Shown: positions 18,397-26,748, counted from the stretch's first letter. The stretch: DNA of 64,000 nucleotides from Clostridia bacterium (GCA_026414765.1 JAOAIJ010000016.1:224786-288785); one strand, 5' to 3'. The notes: generated by a model not told the origin, from the letters alone. Made by a program: numbers and translations.

Positions 18397-20127
18397 ATGA
18401 AAACAGTGTTTTTAAAATCCGGGAGAGTAAGAATAGGCTTGCGTATCAAAATTTTTACCGTGAACTTTATTTGTATTATTATTGTTTCAGGAATAATGGG
18501 CTTTTTAGTATATAATAAAGCTTTAGGGGATTTGCAGAAGGAATTGGGAATGAGGCTGATCTCCATAGCTACGACTGTTGCAGTATCAGTGGATGGAGAT
18601 AAGCACAAGGAACTGAAGGAAGAGAAAGACGAAAAAACTGATACATATAAAGAAATAGGGAGTTTCCTGGCTAAAGTACGGGAGAACAACAAGCTCGCAT
18701 ATATCTATACGCTGGCTTTAAAAGGCGAAAAGACTCAATTTGTTGTTGATCCTACAGAAGGGGAGGACCATTCTACTCTGGGTATGGAGTATATTCTGAA
18801 TGATGCCATGAAACAGGCTTTCGCCGGGAAAGCTTCAGTAAGTGAAATATATAGTGACCAGTGGGGAAGCTTTATGACCGGATATGCTCCTGTTTTGGAT
18901 AGTGATGGGGCTGTGGCAGGTATTATCGGAGTGGATGCATCCGTAGAATCAATTCAAAATGCAGAGAAGGGCATAAAATATAGAATGCTTGAGGCACTAA
19001 TCATAGGGCTTGTGATAGGGTTTGTACTCAGTGCTGTTTTTGCAAATTTACTTAGTAAACCGATTGCCAGGTTAACCGGAATTATTAATCAGATATCTAA
19101 AGGCGAAGGAGACCTGACAACTAAACTGGAGATTCACACTTCTGATGAGATAGGGGAGTTATCAGATGCGATCAACAGTATGATCAGCAATCTCAGGAGA
19201 ATTATCAGCCAGGTGGTGACAACGGCTAATCAGGTTGTTTGTGTAGCTGAGGAAATGGGCAGGGCGACAGAACAAGCAGCAGGGGGAATAGGAGAAGTTG
19301 CGTCACAGGTTCAAAAAATTGCATCTACATCAAATAATCAGGCATTATTATCGGAAGATACTCTAAACACCGTCAGGCAAACACTTTCAGTTATGGATGG
19401 AATATTGTCAAAAGCAGATACAGCAAATCATTTTGCACAGAATACCTTGATGGAAGCGGGAAATGGGGAAAACGCCGTAAAAAATACAGTGGAAATGATA
19501 AGTGGCATTAAAGAGACAGTGGACATAGCCTCTGAGCAGGTTTCAAAACTAAATGCCTTTTCTGAACAGATAGGACAAATTGTAAATGTAATAGATGCTA
19601 TAGCAAAACAAACAAACCTGCTTGCTTTAAACGCTGCAATAGAAGCTGCCAGAGCAGGAGAACAAGGTAAGGGCTTTGCTGTTGTCGCCGAGGAAGTAAG
19701 AAAGCTGGCAGAACAATCGGCGGTATCTACCAGAGAAATATCAGCTATAATATCAAAGATACAGCAAAGTATAAACGATACGATTATGGTAATGGAAACG
19801 AGCACCTCCAAGGTTTGTGAAGGCATCAGAGTCGTGGATGATACAGGCAATTCGCTGAGACAGATTATCAGAGCTGTATCTGAAACTGCAAAGATAATCG
19901 ATGATATTTTCATCAATATAGAAAGACAGAATTCACATAATAAAAAGATCATTAGCCAGGTAGAGGATATTGCAGTCCTTGCAAAGCAGGCTGCTGCTAA
20001 TACGGGACATGTTTCCGGAGTTACTCAAGAGCAGAATGCAATAATGGAAGAGATTTCTGCTTCTGTAGGATCGCAGGCGGGTATAGCTAAAGAATTGGGC
20101 AGCGTAGTAAAGAAATTTAAAATCTAA
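18397..20127 (+). CDS. Methyl-accepting chemotaxis protein
   Basis: The 576-residue receptor has a first membrane span (residues about 19-40), an extracytoplasmic sensor domain of about 150 residues including GSFLAKVRENNKLAYIYTLA and GFMTGYAPVLDSDGAVAGIIGVD-type Cache elements, a second span near 198-218 (LIIGLVIGFVLSAVFANLL), a HAMP domain (SKPIARLTGIINQISKGEG), and a signalling hairpin whose tip reads IDAIAKQTNLLALNAAIEAARAGEQG in consecutive family segments. It passes an external signal to CheA/CheW. No che genes are present here. It is convergent with amj, overlapping its stop by 4 bases. Confidence 0.93.
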   Translation: MKTVFLKSGRVRIGLRIKIFTVNFICIIIVSGIMGFLVYNKALGDLQKELGMRLISIATTVAVSVDGDKHKELKEEKDEKTDTYKEIGSFLAKVRENNKLAYIYTLALKGEKTQFVVDPTEGEDHSTLGMEYILNDAMKQAFAGKASVSEIYSDQWGSFMTGYAPVLDSDGAVAGIIGVDASVESIQNAEKGIKYRMLEALIIGLVIGFVLSAVFANLLSKPIARLTGIINQISKGEGDLTTKLEIHTSDEIGELSDAINSMISNLRRIISQVVTTANQVVCVAEEMGRATEQAAGGIGEVASQVQKIASTSNNQALLSEDTLNTVRQTLSVMDGILSKADTANHFAQNTLMEAGNGENAVKNTVEMISGIKETVDIASEQVSKLNAFSEQIGQIVNVIDAIAKQTNLLALNAAIEAARAGEQGKGFAVVAEEVRKLAEQSAVSTREISAIISKIQQSINDTIMVMETSTSKVCEGIRVVDDTGNSLRQIIRAVSETAKIIDDIFINIERQNSHNKKIISQVEDIAVLAKQAAANTGHVSGVTQEQNAIMEEISASVGSQAGIAKELGSVVKKFKI

Positions 20128-20948
20128 GTATTATAAATAATTGATATAAGCTTAGCTCCGGGGACGATCAGAAGCTGTCCCAGCAGAGTGCCTAGCAGCT
20201 TTGATGCTATTAGCATTATGACAAGAGCCTTGATATCCCCATATTTTCTTTTACCTCTATAGACTTCATCGGTGATGATTGCAGCTTTGGGATCAACAAT
20301 CAAGGTAAGCAATATGCTTGCCAGACCGTTTATAATACCCGATGAGCCTACGGCTGTCAGCCTGTGTTCAGGAGATACAAATATAGCTGAATAATTTGCT
20401 GCCAGCACCCCTATGGTGTAAACTCCCGTTATCAAAATGCTGAAAAACATCAGTCTTTTTGGAATATCTCTATATCTTAAGCCTCTCAGCATTTGCTTTG
20501 AGGGCCTGCTGACATTTTTGGCTATCCGCTTGATGTTATCTACGCTGAGAGACTGAAGTACAATAGTGGGCATAGAGCCTGTGGAACCCAGCTTTAAAAC
20601 TGCTTTGGAAAAAATGTTGATAAAAGTGGGTATAAGTATTATCCCGAAAATGGTACCAATTGTTGCGGCGAATATTACGTTTCTTATATCGCTGATAGGA
20701 TCAGTTCCATTTAAGATGCTTTTATCAATCATACTTCCGATAAGTGGTCCCTGGAGCATGTTTGCTGTTCTCGACACCAAGACAATAATGTTGAAAAGTG
20801 AAAAGGATAGGGCAAACTGTCCGCTTTTTACTGCGTTCAGTCTAACCGAATAAGCAAGGGTATCTATCATGTGGATTATAATTGTAAGCACTATAAGCAT
20901 GCCCAGAGATATGTAAGAAACTGAAAATAAATTATTAATGTATTTCAT
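20124..20948 (-). CDS. amj: Lipid II flippase Amj family protein
   Basis: The 274-residue polytopic membrane protein opens with LIVLTIIIHMIDTLAYSVRLNAVKSGQ and continues with NMLQGPLIGSMIDKSI and the C-terminal LTLIVDPKAAIITDEVYRG. I recognise these as the Amj (YdaH) family, the alternative lipid II flippase that backs up MurJ in Bacillus. It would flip the peptidoglycan precursor across the cytoplasmic membrane. AAGGAGCC sits 11 bases before ATG 20948. Its 3' end overlaps the convergent chemoreceptor gene by 4 bases. In Bacillus amj responds to envelope stress; no such control element is evident here. Confidence 0.85.
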   Translation of the reverse strand: MKYINNLFSVSYISLGMLIVLTIIIHMIDTLAYSVRLNAVKSGQFALSFSLFNIIVLVSRTANMLQGPLIGSMIDKSILNGTDPISDIRNVIFAATIGTIFGIILIPTFINIFSKAVLKLGSTGSMPTIVLQSLSVDNIKRIAKNVSRPSKQMLRGLRYRDIPKRLMFFSILITGVYTIGVLAANYSAIFVSPEHRLTAVGSSGIINGLASILLTLIVDPKAAIITDEVYRGKRKYGDIKALVIMLIASKLLGTLLGQLLIVPGAKLISIIYNT

Positions 20949-21240
20949 GATGTGATTGGCTCCTTAAGGTTTTCTTTGACCGATTACAGCTAAATAAATC
21001 CTAGCCCGGTAAAATCAGTATTTATACATGAATAATTAGTGGACCTATGCAATTGATTCCAAATATATTATATCAATATATGTAATAAATGTGGTATCAT
21101 TTAGAGTATATTTCCAAACGGGCAATCTATATTAATACATTTTGAAATTTTTATATTTTCTTTTTTCATCTCCATAAAATCTTCACATCTCTTTTGTAAA
21201 ATAATCACATAATACGGAGGGAATAGTGGAGGTGGAACAT

Positions 21241-21729
21241 ATGGAAAATATGATGACTCATTACATGGAATTATTGGCAACAAACCAACCATGGAATCTG
21301 ATAATATTTATGGCAATACCGGTAATTCTTGCGGAAACAATAGCAGTAACCGAGCTTGGTATTCTTTTCAGCAGAAACCTGAATGGTGGATTAAGAGCTG
21401 TCAACAGGATAGCGAGTATAATTGTAGGACTCTATTTTACAGGTATTTTTGTTTATCTTTTTACAACTGCTGTAATTCCTCTTACCTCGACGGGTGGATG
21501 GAGAGGTCCGGCAGATGTTATAGCTGTGGGTTTTTACCTTTTGGGAATAGTTCCGCTGCTTGGGATGGCATTGCTTGATATGGGCATAATCGGTAGAAAA
21601 AGGAACGAAGTGAGTAAACTAAAGCTCCATGCCACATTTGTGGGAATATTTCTCGTAGTTGCACATATAGCCATGATATTCGGAATGCTCGATCCCGGAT
21701 TGCTTATGATGGATATGGCAGGAATGTAG
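21241..21729 (+). CDS. Four-span membrane protein of unknown function
   Basis: The 162-residue protein has four membrane spans (about residues 16-35, 52-75, 95-115, 130-150). The first carries an acidic residue in AIPVILAETIAVTELGILFSR split by a turn. GGAGGTGG at 21228-21235 fixes ATG 21241; a GTG at 21226 in the same frame precedes that ribosome site and is unlikely. I do not recognise a characterised family. It stands alone between amj and a YhcN-type lipoprotein and is closed by the terminator at 21808. Confidence 0.65.
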   Translation: MENMMTHYMELLATNQPWNLIIFMAIPVILAETIAVTELGILFSRNLNGGLRAVNRIASIIVGLYFTGIFVYLFTTAVIPLTSTGGWRGPADVIAVGFYLLGIVPLLGMALLDMGIIGRKRNEVSKLKLHATFVGIFLVVAHIAMIFGMLDPGLLMMDMAGM

Positions 21730-21807
21730 TTCTGTTCCTTATATTTATACAATCCGGTTTTAAAATAAGGTTTATCTGGCACTGCGCATAAATTGGGAGA
21801 ACAATCT

Positions 21808-21850
21808 CAATAAAAATGGATCACACGTTAAGTGTGATCCATTTTTATTG
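21808..21850. terminator. Strong bidirectional terminator
   Basis: Perfect 19-base arms (21808-21826 and 21832-21850) around a GTTAA loop, with A-rich and T-rich outer ends so that it can act in both directions between convergent genes. Confidence 0.85.
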
Positions 21851-21866
21851 AATTTTATGGCTTTCC

Positions 21867-22484
21867 TTATCTTCCTGCCGGAGCTGTAATAGTTTGAACT
21901 ATCTTGTTGAATCTGTTGGCAAGGTCATTGGCAGGTCTGCTATTTGCAATATCACCTGCAAGTTTGTTTATGGTTGTATTCATATTTGACTTATCTGTAG
22001 CTACTACATTAACAATAGAGCTGTCTATCTGTTTTACTTTGCTGTTAAGTGTATTTCTTATTTTATTTGTATCCTTTGTGTTGTTGGAAGGAGTATAGCC
22101 TATCAGAGCTGTATTCCCTCGCACTACTACATTAGCATTTTTTATCTCTTTCATATTTTTCAACTGATTTTTAATTTTGTTTGCCCTCTGAGTATCAAAA
22201 GTTGCCTGATCAGTGTTCTGCTGTCCTTGCTGGTTTAGTCTGATACCCCCGGGGCTGGTGTTTGTGTTGGGAAGTATACCTTGCATACCGGTGTTATTCC
22301 TGTCTGGAACCACAGCATTATCCTGTCCCGGTATCAGGGTACCATTATCCTGCCCTATTTGTGGTGCTCCATTCTGGTTAGGAGGTTGGTTTGTCCTTCC
22401 TGCTGTATTACATCCGGTTGCCAAAGCTATAATCATAATAAAAGCGGATGATAAGGCAATTAGGGATCTAAACTTGAACTTCAT
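21867..22484 (-). CDS. YhcN/YlaJ family sporulation lipoprotein
   Basis: The 205-residue protein has a lipoprotein signal ending at LATGC (Cys25), followed by a long Asn/Gln/Gly/Pro-rich linker (residues about 28-90). A C-terminal domain with IKNQLKNMKEIKNANVVVRGNTALIGY-type segments and KVKQIDSSIVNVVATDKSN matches the YhcN/YlaJ spore lipoprotein family. It should sit on the outer face of a membrane in the developing spore. GGAGGT at 22492-22497 (complement) defines ATG 22484; a longer in-frame start at 22520 has no ribosome site. Function in germination or spore coat is inferred from the family only. Confidence 0.85.
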   Translation of the reverse strand: MKFKFRSLIALSSAFIMIIALATGCNTAGRTNQPPNQNGAPQIGQDNGTLIPGQDNAVVPDRNNTGMQGILPNTNTSPGGIRLNQQGQQNTDQATFDTQRANKIKNQLKNMKEIKNANVVVRGNTALIGYTPSNNTKDTNKIRNTLNSKVKQIDSSIVNVVATDKSNMNTTINKLAGDIANSRPANDLANRFNKIVQTITAPAGR

Positions 22485-22703
22485 GTTTATTACCTCCAAA
22501 GTATTTTTTACTTTCAGCAATATTCTTAGCAGTTTGTTCTTAATTTATAAGAGTAATATTTTTAACTTTTTAAAAGAAAAAAATAAAAAGTAAAATTTAT
22601 CAAAGGAATACCAGCAAATAGTTTTTTAAAATATGGAAATAATAAATTCCGGTTAAGTTAAGTTCCCAATTTTATGTGAGAAATAATAGCACAAAAAGGA
22701 GAG

Positions 22704-23453
22704 ATGATTATGGAAGAAATGCAGCCGGTGGGCAGAACACCGCAGGATGTAAGGACCGCCATGAATAATGCAGGAAACTTCAAAGGAACCTTTAACCTGG
22801 ATAAATCAGGTTTTAACCCTGCTATGCCTGGTCACAGCACCAATCATGACATGATATTACGCCAGCAGCCCAGAACAGTAAAGCAGGAAGGTGCGGGAAT
22901 AGGATTACCTTATGAAGTAAGAAAAGAAATGGCATTGATGCTTGACGATCACCAATGTGCACTCACAGTTGCACTCCATCAGTATAATAAACATCACTGG
23001 ATGAGCGAAGGGGCTGAGGGCTTTATAAGTTTGCATGAACTCCTTAATGAGCACATAGAGCAAACAAAAAAACATATTGATGAAGTTGGTGAGCGTGTAA
23101 CAAGGCTCGGTGGCGTTCCGACTGCACATCCTGTAGCTCAGCACGAGTTGTCATATATTAAGCATGAGGTGGAGGGACGGTACAGCATACGGGACTTCCT
23201 AAGGAATGATCTTGAGCACGAGCTGAAGCTTCAGGATATGCTCCGTAAAACTATAGCAAGGGCACATGAACTCGGAGACTTCGGTACTGTTCAAACTCTT
23301 GAAGAAGTATTGAAAGACCGTGAAGATTTAGGGTATCATCTCTTCAGTGTTTTGGAAGATGATACTTTGATGAGAGGTATGGGTCGGTTAATGAATGAGA
23401 GCGATAATATTGCCGGAGATGGCAGGATGAACTCAAACAATAAGCTGCAGTGA
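22704..23453 (+). CDS. Dps/ferritin-like protein with extended N terminus
   Basis: The 249-residue protein has a Dps-type four-helix core from about residue 75. It contains VALHQYNKHHWMSEG, FISLHELLNEHIEQTKKHIDEVGERVTRLGG and the later LRNDLEHELKLQDM, giving His, Asp and Glu residues suited to a ferroxidase site. Dps proteins bind iron and detoxify peroxide, and some coat DNA. The N-terminal 70 residues (NNAGNFKGTFNLDKSGFNP onward) are unusual and low in charge. A ribosome site AAAGGAGAG supports ATG 22704 or 22710. A terminator follows at 23453, so it is probably monocistronic. Confidence 0.8.
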   Translation: MIMEEMQPVGRTPQDVRTAMNNAGNFKGTFNLDKSGFNPAMPGHSTNHDMILRQQPRTVKQEGAGIGLPYEVRKEMALMLDDHQCALTVALHQYNKHHWMSEGAEGFISLHELLNEHIEQTKKHIDEVGERVTRLGGVPTAHPVAQHELSYIKHEVEGRYSIRDFLRNDLEHELKLQDMLRKTIARAHELGDFGTVQTLEEVLKDREDLGYHLFSVLEDDTLMRGMGRLMNESDNIAGDGRMNSNNKLQ

Positions 23454-23490
23454 AATATCAAGCCTGGAGATGCTCCCAGGCTTGATATTT
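23453..23490 (+). terminator. Hairpin terminator after the Dps-like gene
   Basis: 15-base perfect inverted arms (23453-23467, 23476-23490), the second ending in TTT followed by T-rich DNA. Confidence 0.8.
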
Positions 23491-23590
23491 TACTGGGTTA
23501 ATATTCAATACTTTAAGATTTTTTTTTGGACATACTAAAATCAGTAGACACAAAACTATTGATTAACTTTTCTCATGAGGAGGAATTGAA

Positions 23591-23923
23591 ATGCGTTTGA
23601 TAGCAAGATTGCCTGACCAGAGGCAGGCAAGCGGATTGATTGACTCACTTAAAAATATAGGCTTTGACAGGGGGGATATGGTAGTAAGCGACCTGGCCGA
23701 CAGGGAGAAGTTTAATAGTGTCGAAGACGCTACTGATGCCGGGGTATCACTTATCAGCACCGAACGGCAGGGCCTGGGGGAACTGGAACCGTATGCGGAT
23801 GGAATAAAGGGATTAAAGGGAGATGAAGGGATAATTGTAGCACTGAAGACCCCAAAGCATGAAGCGAGTAAGGTAAGGGAGATTATGGAGCAATCCGGGG
23901 CTGTAGAAATAGTGCAGGACTAA
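23591..23923 (+). CDS. Small stress-protein-like domain, function unknown
   Basis: The 110-residue soluble protein has a ferredoxin-like beta-alpha-beta layout: a strand MRLIARLPD, a helix RQASGLIDSLKNIGF, a strand DMVVSDLAD, a middle loop, a strand GIIVALKTPK and a helix ASKVREIMEQSGA. This resembles single-domain general stress proteins of the GspM type, though identity is not certain. GAGGAGG precedes ATG 23591. The next gene starts 11 bases after its stop and has a similar layout, so the two form an operon and may be diverged duplicates. Confidence 0.6.
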   Translation: MRLIARLPDQRQASGLIDSLKNIGFDRGDMVVSDLADREKFNSVEDATDAGVSLISTERQGLGELEPYADGIKGLKGDEGIIVALKTPKHEASKVREIMEQSGAVEIVQD

Positions 23924-23934
23924 AAGGAGAAGAC

Positions 23935-24303
23935 ATGAAGGTAGAAGGGTATTTTGCAGGTATAAAGACGGCTAATGAAGCTGTATCAAAACTTAAAGGT
24001 GAAGGAATACAAAAAGCTGCTGTTGATATAAATGACCATTATAGGGATGACAGAAATGTAGAAACAAATGTACCGGGAACAGAAACGTCTGTTAGCCTGT
24101 CGGGACTGGTGCTTGAATCAGACGGGCATGGAATAGGGAAGGGGAAGTCCCCGTTAAACGCGGCGAGCCCTATGGTGAGTGGAATGGCGGGGTTTGAGGA
24201 AATTGCTGACGTGAATTGCAAAGTCATAGTTTATGTTGATGAAGAAAACTTGGAAAAAGTAAAGCAAATTATCCGCGAAACAGGTGGAGAGCTTGTGTAT
24301 TAG
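23935..24303 (+). CDS. Small stress-protein-like domain, function unknown
   Basis: The 122-residue protein starts with a strand and helix (MKVEGYFAGIKTANEAVSKLKGEG, in two elements), has a Gly/Ser-rich central stretch (residues 45-85) and ends with VNCKVIVYVDEENLEKVKQI. The outer elements mirror the preceding gene product. The glycine-rich middle is reminiscent of glycine-zipper segments seen in stress proteins. AAAGGAG lies 6 bases upstream of ATG 23935. It is co-transcribed with the gene at 23591. No partner or enzyme activity can be deduced. Confidence 0.6.
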   Translation: MKVEGYFAGIKTANEAVSKLKGEGIQKAAVDINDHYRDDRNVETNVPGTETSVSLSGLVLESDGHGIGKGKSPLNAASPMVSGMAGFEEIADVNCKVIVYVDEENLEKVKQIIRETGGELVY

Positions 24304-24359
24304 CTAAAGCTGGGAAATGTGCGCTGGTAGGAAATAGAACTTTATTTTTAAAATTCCAG

Positions 24360-24389
24360 TTGACTTGTGTACAGAGTTGATGCTATAAT
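24360..24389 (+). promoter_or_regulatory. tRNA-Val promoter
   Basis: TTGACT (24360-24365), an 18-base spacer, then TATAAT (24384-24389). The start would fall near 24396, about 20 bases before the tRNA. Confidence 0.75.
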
Positions 24390-24416
24390 AAATCCTGCAA
24401 TTGAGATAATTCATAG

Positions 24417-24492
24417 GGGCGCTTAGCTCAGCTGGGGGAGCACCTGCCTTACAAGCAGGGGGTCATAGGTTCGAGCCCTATAGTGCCCACCA
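24417..24492 (+). tRNA. tRNA-Val (anticodon UAC)
   Basis: A full cloverleaf is present. The acceptor arm is GGGCGCT with AGTGCCC (one G-U pair), the D arm is GCTCAGCTGGGGGAGC, and the anticodon stem CCTGC/GCAGG encloses the loop CTTACAA with anticodon TAC at 34-36. The T arm contains GGTTCGAGCC. CCA is encoded. TAC reads GTA valine codons. Confidence 0.97.
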
Positions 24493-24536
24493 AAGAAAAG
24501 GGAATCGAAGTTAATATGCTTCGGTTCCCTTTTCTT
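24493..24536 (+). terminator. tRNA-Val terminator
   Basis: 18-base arms (24493-24510, 24519-24536) with a single G-T pair, the distal arm ending in TTTTCTT. It begins directly after the CCA end of the tRNA. Confidence 0.85.
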
Positions 24537-24651
24537 GATGTATGGGGAATAATGGTTATAGCGTAAATAAAAAAGAAAACAGGACATTTTGTGCTATTTC
24601 TACTTTATATAGGAATGTAAATACTGATATAATTTTCCTTAACAAAAGGTA

Positions 24652-24680
24652 TTTACAACATGTTTTTTTTGTGGTAACAT
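24652..24680 (+). promoter_or_regulatory. Candidate tRNA-Thr promoter
   Basis: TTTACA (24652-24657), a 17-base spacer with a T8 run, then TAACAT (24675-24680). It lies about 90 bases upstream of the tRNA. Confidence 0.4.
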
Positions 24681-24771
24681 AATTCATGCGTCAGGGATAA
24701 TCGGCGATTGAAAATTAGTGCAGGGCGAGATCTTGAAGAATCAGCTTGAAGAATTGGCTAAAATTAACTAT

Positions 24772-24847
24772 GCTGGTGTAGCTCAGCAGGTAGAGCAATT
24801 GACTTGTAATCAATAGGTCGGGGGTTCGATTCCGTCCACCAGCTCCA
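24772..24847 (+). tRNA. tRNA-Thr (anticodon UGU)
   Basis: The acceptor arm GCTGGTG pairs perfectly with CACCAGC. The D arm is GCTCAGCAGGTAGAGC. The anticodon stem ATTGA/TCAAT holds the loop CTTGTAA with anticodon TGT. The T arm contains GGGTTCGATTCC and CCA is encoded. TGT reads ACA threonine codons. Confidence 0.97.
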
Positions 24848-24850
24848 GAA

Positions 24851-24878
24851 GGCTTCGAATAATTTCGAAGTCTTTTTT
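24851..24878 (+). terminator. tRNA-Thr terminator
   Basis: Nine-base arms GGCTTCGAA and TTCGAAGTC (one G-T pair) with a TAAT loop, followed by six T. Confidence 0.8.
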
Positions 24879-24948
24879 GTTTTAGAGGTGGAATCGAACG
24901 GAGAGGGTGATGAAGTCAACCGGGGATACCTTTTATTAGCTCCAGGAT

Positions 24949-24977
24949 TTGACAAAAGGTATTTATTGATATATAAT
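24949..24977 (+). promoter_or_regulatory. Consensus sigma-A promoter of the GNAT gene
   Basis: Perfect TTGACA (24949-24954), a 17-base spacer and perfect TATAAT (24972-24977). The predicted start near 24984 falls inside the palindrome that follows, so a bound repressor would block it. Confidence 0.85.
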
Positions 24978-25008
24978 AAAGATACCGTCGGTCGGTATCT
25001 TTATTATA
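24972..25008. promoter_or_regulatory. Operator-like inverted repeat overlapping the -10
   Basis: Perfect 16-base arms (24972-24987 and 24993-25008) around TCGGT. The core ATACCG...CGGTAT with its central GGTCGG resembles sites bound by TetR/AcrR-type repressors. It covers the -10 box and the predicted start point of the gene at 25023. Confidence 0.6.
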
Positions 25009-25022
25009 ATGGAGTTGATTTT

Positions 25023-25637
25023 ATGGACTTAACATTTTCCAGGTTTAATCTGCAATCCGGTAATACAAGGAAGGCAGCGTGTCTCATTTACAACACAGAT
25101 ATTAAGCTTTTTAGACTAATGTTCGGTATGCCTCCAAAGGCAATAAACATAATTGAAAAAATGATTTGTTTGCAGGGTAATTCATTCAGTAGTAAAAACC
25201 TATATGCAGTAACTGATGGAAACGATATGAAAGCGATAGTGGTCAGCTATGATAGTTCTACGGAGAAGGATAAAAAACGTACGGAGAGTAAAGATATTTT
25301 TTTGGCAGCAGGTTTTTTCCGTTCTTTAAGACTGTTTTTTGTTACTCCCATTATAGATAGGATAATTACAAGAGATTTGCATAATAATGATTTCTATATA
25401 AGTAATATATGTGTTGATGAAAAATGCCGGGGTCAGGGTATTGGTACTTTTCTTCTTAATAAGACAATAGAGATGGCCCGGCAAAAAGGTTACTCAAGGG
25501 TGCTTCTTGACGTGAATGCAGAAAATATACAGGCAAAGAGGCTATATGAAAGAATGGAATTTCGCCCTTACGGCTTAAGAAAGAGCAGATATCCCGGCGG
25601 AGAGGCAGCTGTTTATTCAATGGGGCTTGAGTTATAG
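25023..25637 (+). CDS. GNAT family N-acetyltransferase
   Basis: The 204-residue GNAT has the acetyl-CoA loop in CRGQGIGTFLLNKTIEMARQKGY, preceded by ISNICVDEK and followed by VLLDVNAENIQAKRLYERMEF. The substrate is unknown. ATG 25023 is chosen because GGAG lies 9 bases upstream and the perfect promoter at 24949 lies downstream of an alternative in-frame start at 24888. The promoter carries an operator-like palindrome, so expression is probably inducible, perhaps by a small molecule sensed by a TetR-type protein encoded elsewhere. The N-terminal 70 residues differ from the minimal GNAT fold. Confidence 0.82.
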   Translation: MDLTFSRFNLQSGNTRKAACLIYNTDIKLFRLMFGMPPKAINIIEKMICLQGNSFSSKNLYAVTDGNDMKAIVVSYDSSTEKDKKRTESKDIFLAAGFFRSLRLFFVTPIIDRIITRDLHNNDFYISNICVDEKCRGQGIGTFLLNKTIEMARQKGYSRVLLDVNAENIQAKRLYERMEFRPYGLRKSRYPGGEAAVYSMGLEL

Positions 25638-25670
25638 GGCAGAATTGATCAAATTGGAGATGAACATGAA

Positions 25671-25952
25671 ATGTGGATTATCCTCTTAATGTTGGTTGCA
25701 GGAATCGCAGTAGGTTTTTTTGTAAGGTTAATTTCAAAGCACATAAGGGTAATCCAACGCTTGCAGCAGGTTGGTGTGATAGCGCTCCTGTTCTGCATGG
25801 GAGTGGGAATAGGCGGAAACAGGGTATTGATAAAAAACATCCGGACTCTCGGTTTGAGGGCGGTTACGTTTGCATTGCTGACGGCAGCATTCAGCATAAT
25901 AACGGTTTATGTGATTACGAGGATATTCTGTAAGGAGAAGTGTGAAAAGTGA
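25671..25952 (+). CDS. LysO-type exporter, N-terminal subunit (DUF340)
   Basis: The 93-residue protein has three membrane spans, starting WIILLMLVAGIAVGFFVR, then VIALLFCMGVGIGG and VTFALLTAAFSIITVYVI. It corresponds to the N-terminal third of E. coli LysO (YbjE), the lysine exporter. The end overlaps the following GTG start by four bases, so the two halves are translated together and should assemble into one transporter. GGAG precedes ATG 25671. In several Firmicutes the transporter is encoded as two genes like this, so it need not be a disrupted gene. Confidence 0.8.
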   Translation: MWIILLMLVAGIAVGFFVRLISKHIRVIQRLQQVGVIALLFCMGVGIGGNRVLIKNIRTLGLRAVTFALLTAAFSIITVYVITRIFCKEKCEK

Positions 25953-26554
25953 CGCTGGTTATAATGATATCTTTACTGGCAGGTGGACTTGCAGGTTACT
26001 TTTTTATTCCTCAAGAAACTGCCGGAAGTATTGAAAATGCATCCATGTATGCACTGTATGCATTGATTTTTTTGATTGGTATAGAGATAGGGATAAATAA
26101 AAATGCATTCAGGAATATAAGGATCGTGGGTAAGAGAATCGTATTGGTGACAGTTTCTATTATTATAGGCACATGGGTAGGCGGAGTTATTGCCGGATTT
26201 ATATATGGTATGCCAAAGAGTATAAGTTTGGCTATTGCTTCCGGGTTTGGATGGTATAGTCTTTCCGGCGTTTTGCTCAAAGAAATGGGTGGAGCTGAAA
26301 TCGGCACTATTGCTTTTATTACAAATGTATCCCGGGAAATTATAGCTTTTCTGACAATTCCCTGGCTGGCAAAAAAACTTAGTTACAACAGTGCCATTGC
26401 TCCTGCAGGAGCTACATCCATGGATACGACACTGCCTGTTATTACCAGATATACTGATGATGAGACTGCATTGGTATCCTTCGGCAATGGACTGATACTG
26501 TCAATGCTGGTTCCTATACTGGTTCCTGTTATGTATGGGCTGCCAATAAAATAA
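25949..26554 (+). CDS. lysO: LysO-type exporter, C-terminal subunit
   Basis: The 201-residue polytopic protein contains IFLIGIEIGINKNAFRNIR, SIIIGTWVGGVIAGFIYG, ASGFGWYSLSGVLLKEMGGAEIGTIAF (in consecutive segments) and PAGATSMDTTLPVITRYTD. These are the conserved blocks of the LysO lysine exporter family. It is translated from GTG 25949, overlapping the upstream subunit by 4 bases. Export of lysine or toxic lysine analogues is the known role in E. coli. No lysine riboswitch is visible upstream of the pair. A terminator follows at 26598. Confidence 0.85.
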   Translation: MTLVIMISLLAGGLAGYFFIPQETAGSIENASMYALYALIFLIGIEIGINKNAFRNIRIVGKRIVLVTVSIIIGTWVGGVIAGFIYGMPKSISLAIASGFGWYSLSGVLLKEMGGAEIGTIAFITNVSREIIAFLTIPWLAKKLSYNSAIAPAGATSMDTTLPVITRYTDDETALVSFGNGLILSMLVPILVPVMYGLPIK

Positions 26555-26597
26555 AGTGACATCCCGGTTGCTGCTTTTTTTAAATCCGGATTATTGT

Positions 26598-26632
26598 AAA
26601 GGGACTTACATACTATGTATGTCTCTTTTATT
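26598..26632 (+). terminator. Terminator after the lysO pair
   Basis: 15-base imperfect arms (26598-26612, 26614-26628; one mismatch and one G-T pair), the distal arm running into TCTTTTATTAT. Confidence 0.6.
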
Positions 26633-26748
26633 ATGCATTTTTCGGGAGCACCCTTTGGAAGACAGCTTAATATACTATTGTATAACCACTATAGTATCGC
26701 AGCATGATTAAGTTGCAGGTAATTCCCTTGTTACTGGGGGTGATATTA

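Noticed and set aside
24888-25022. N-terminal extension of the GNAT frame back to 24888
   Set aside because: The perfect promoter and operator at 24949-25008 lie inside this stretch, so translation must start downstream, at 25023.
26640-26748. TPP or other riboswitch before the SsuABC-like operon
   Set aside because: The space after the preceding terminator is short and lacks the CTGAGA-type conserved core.
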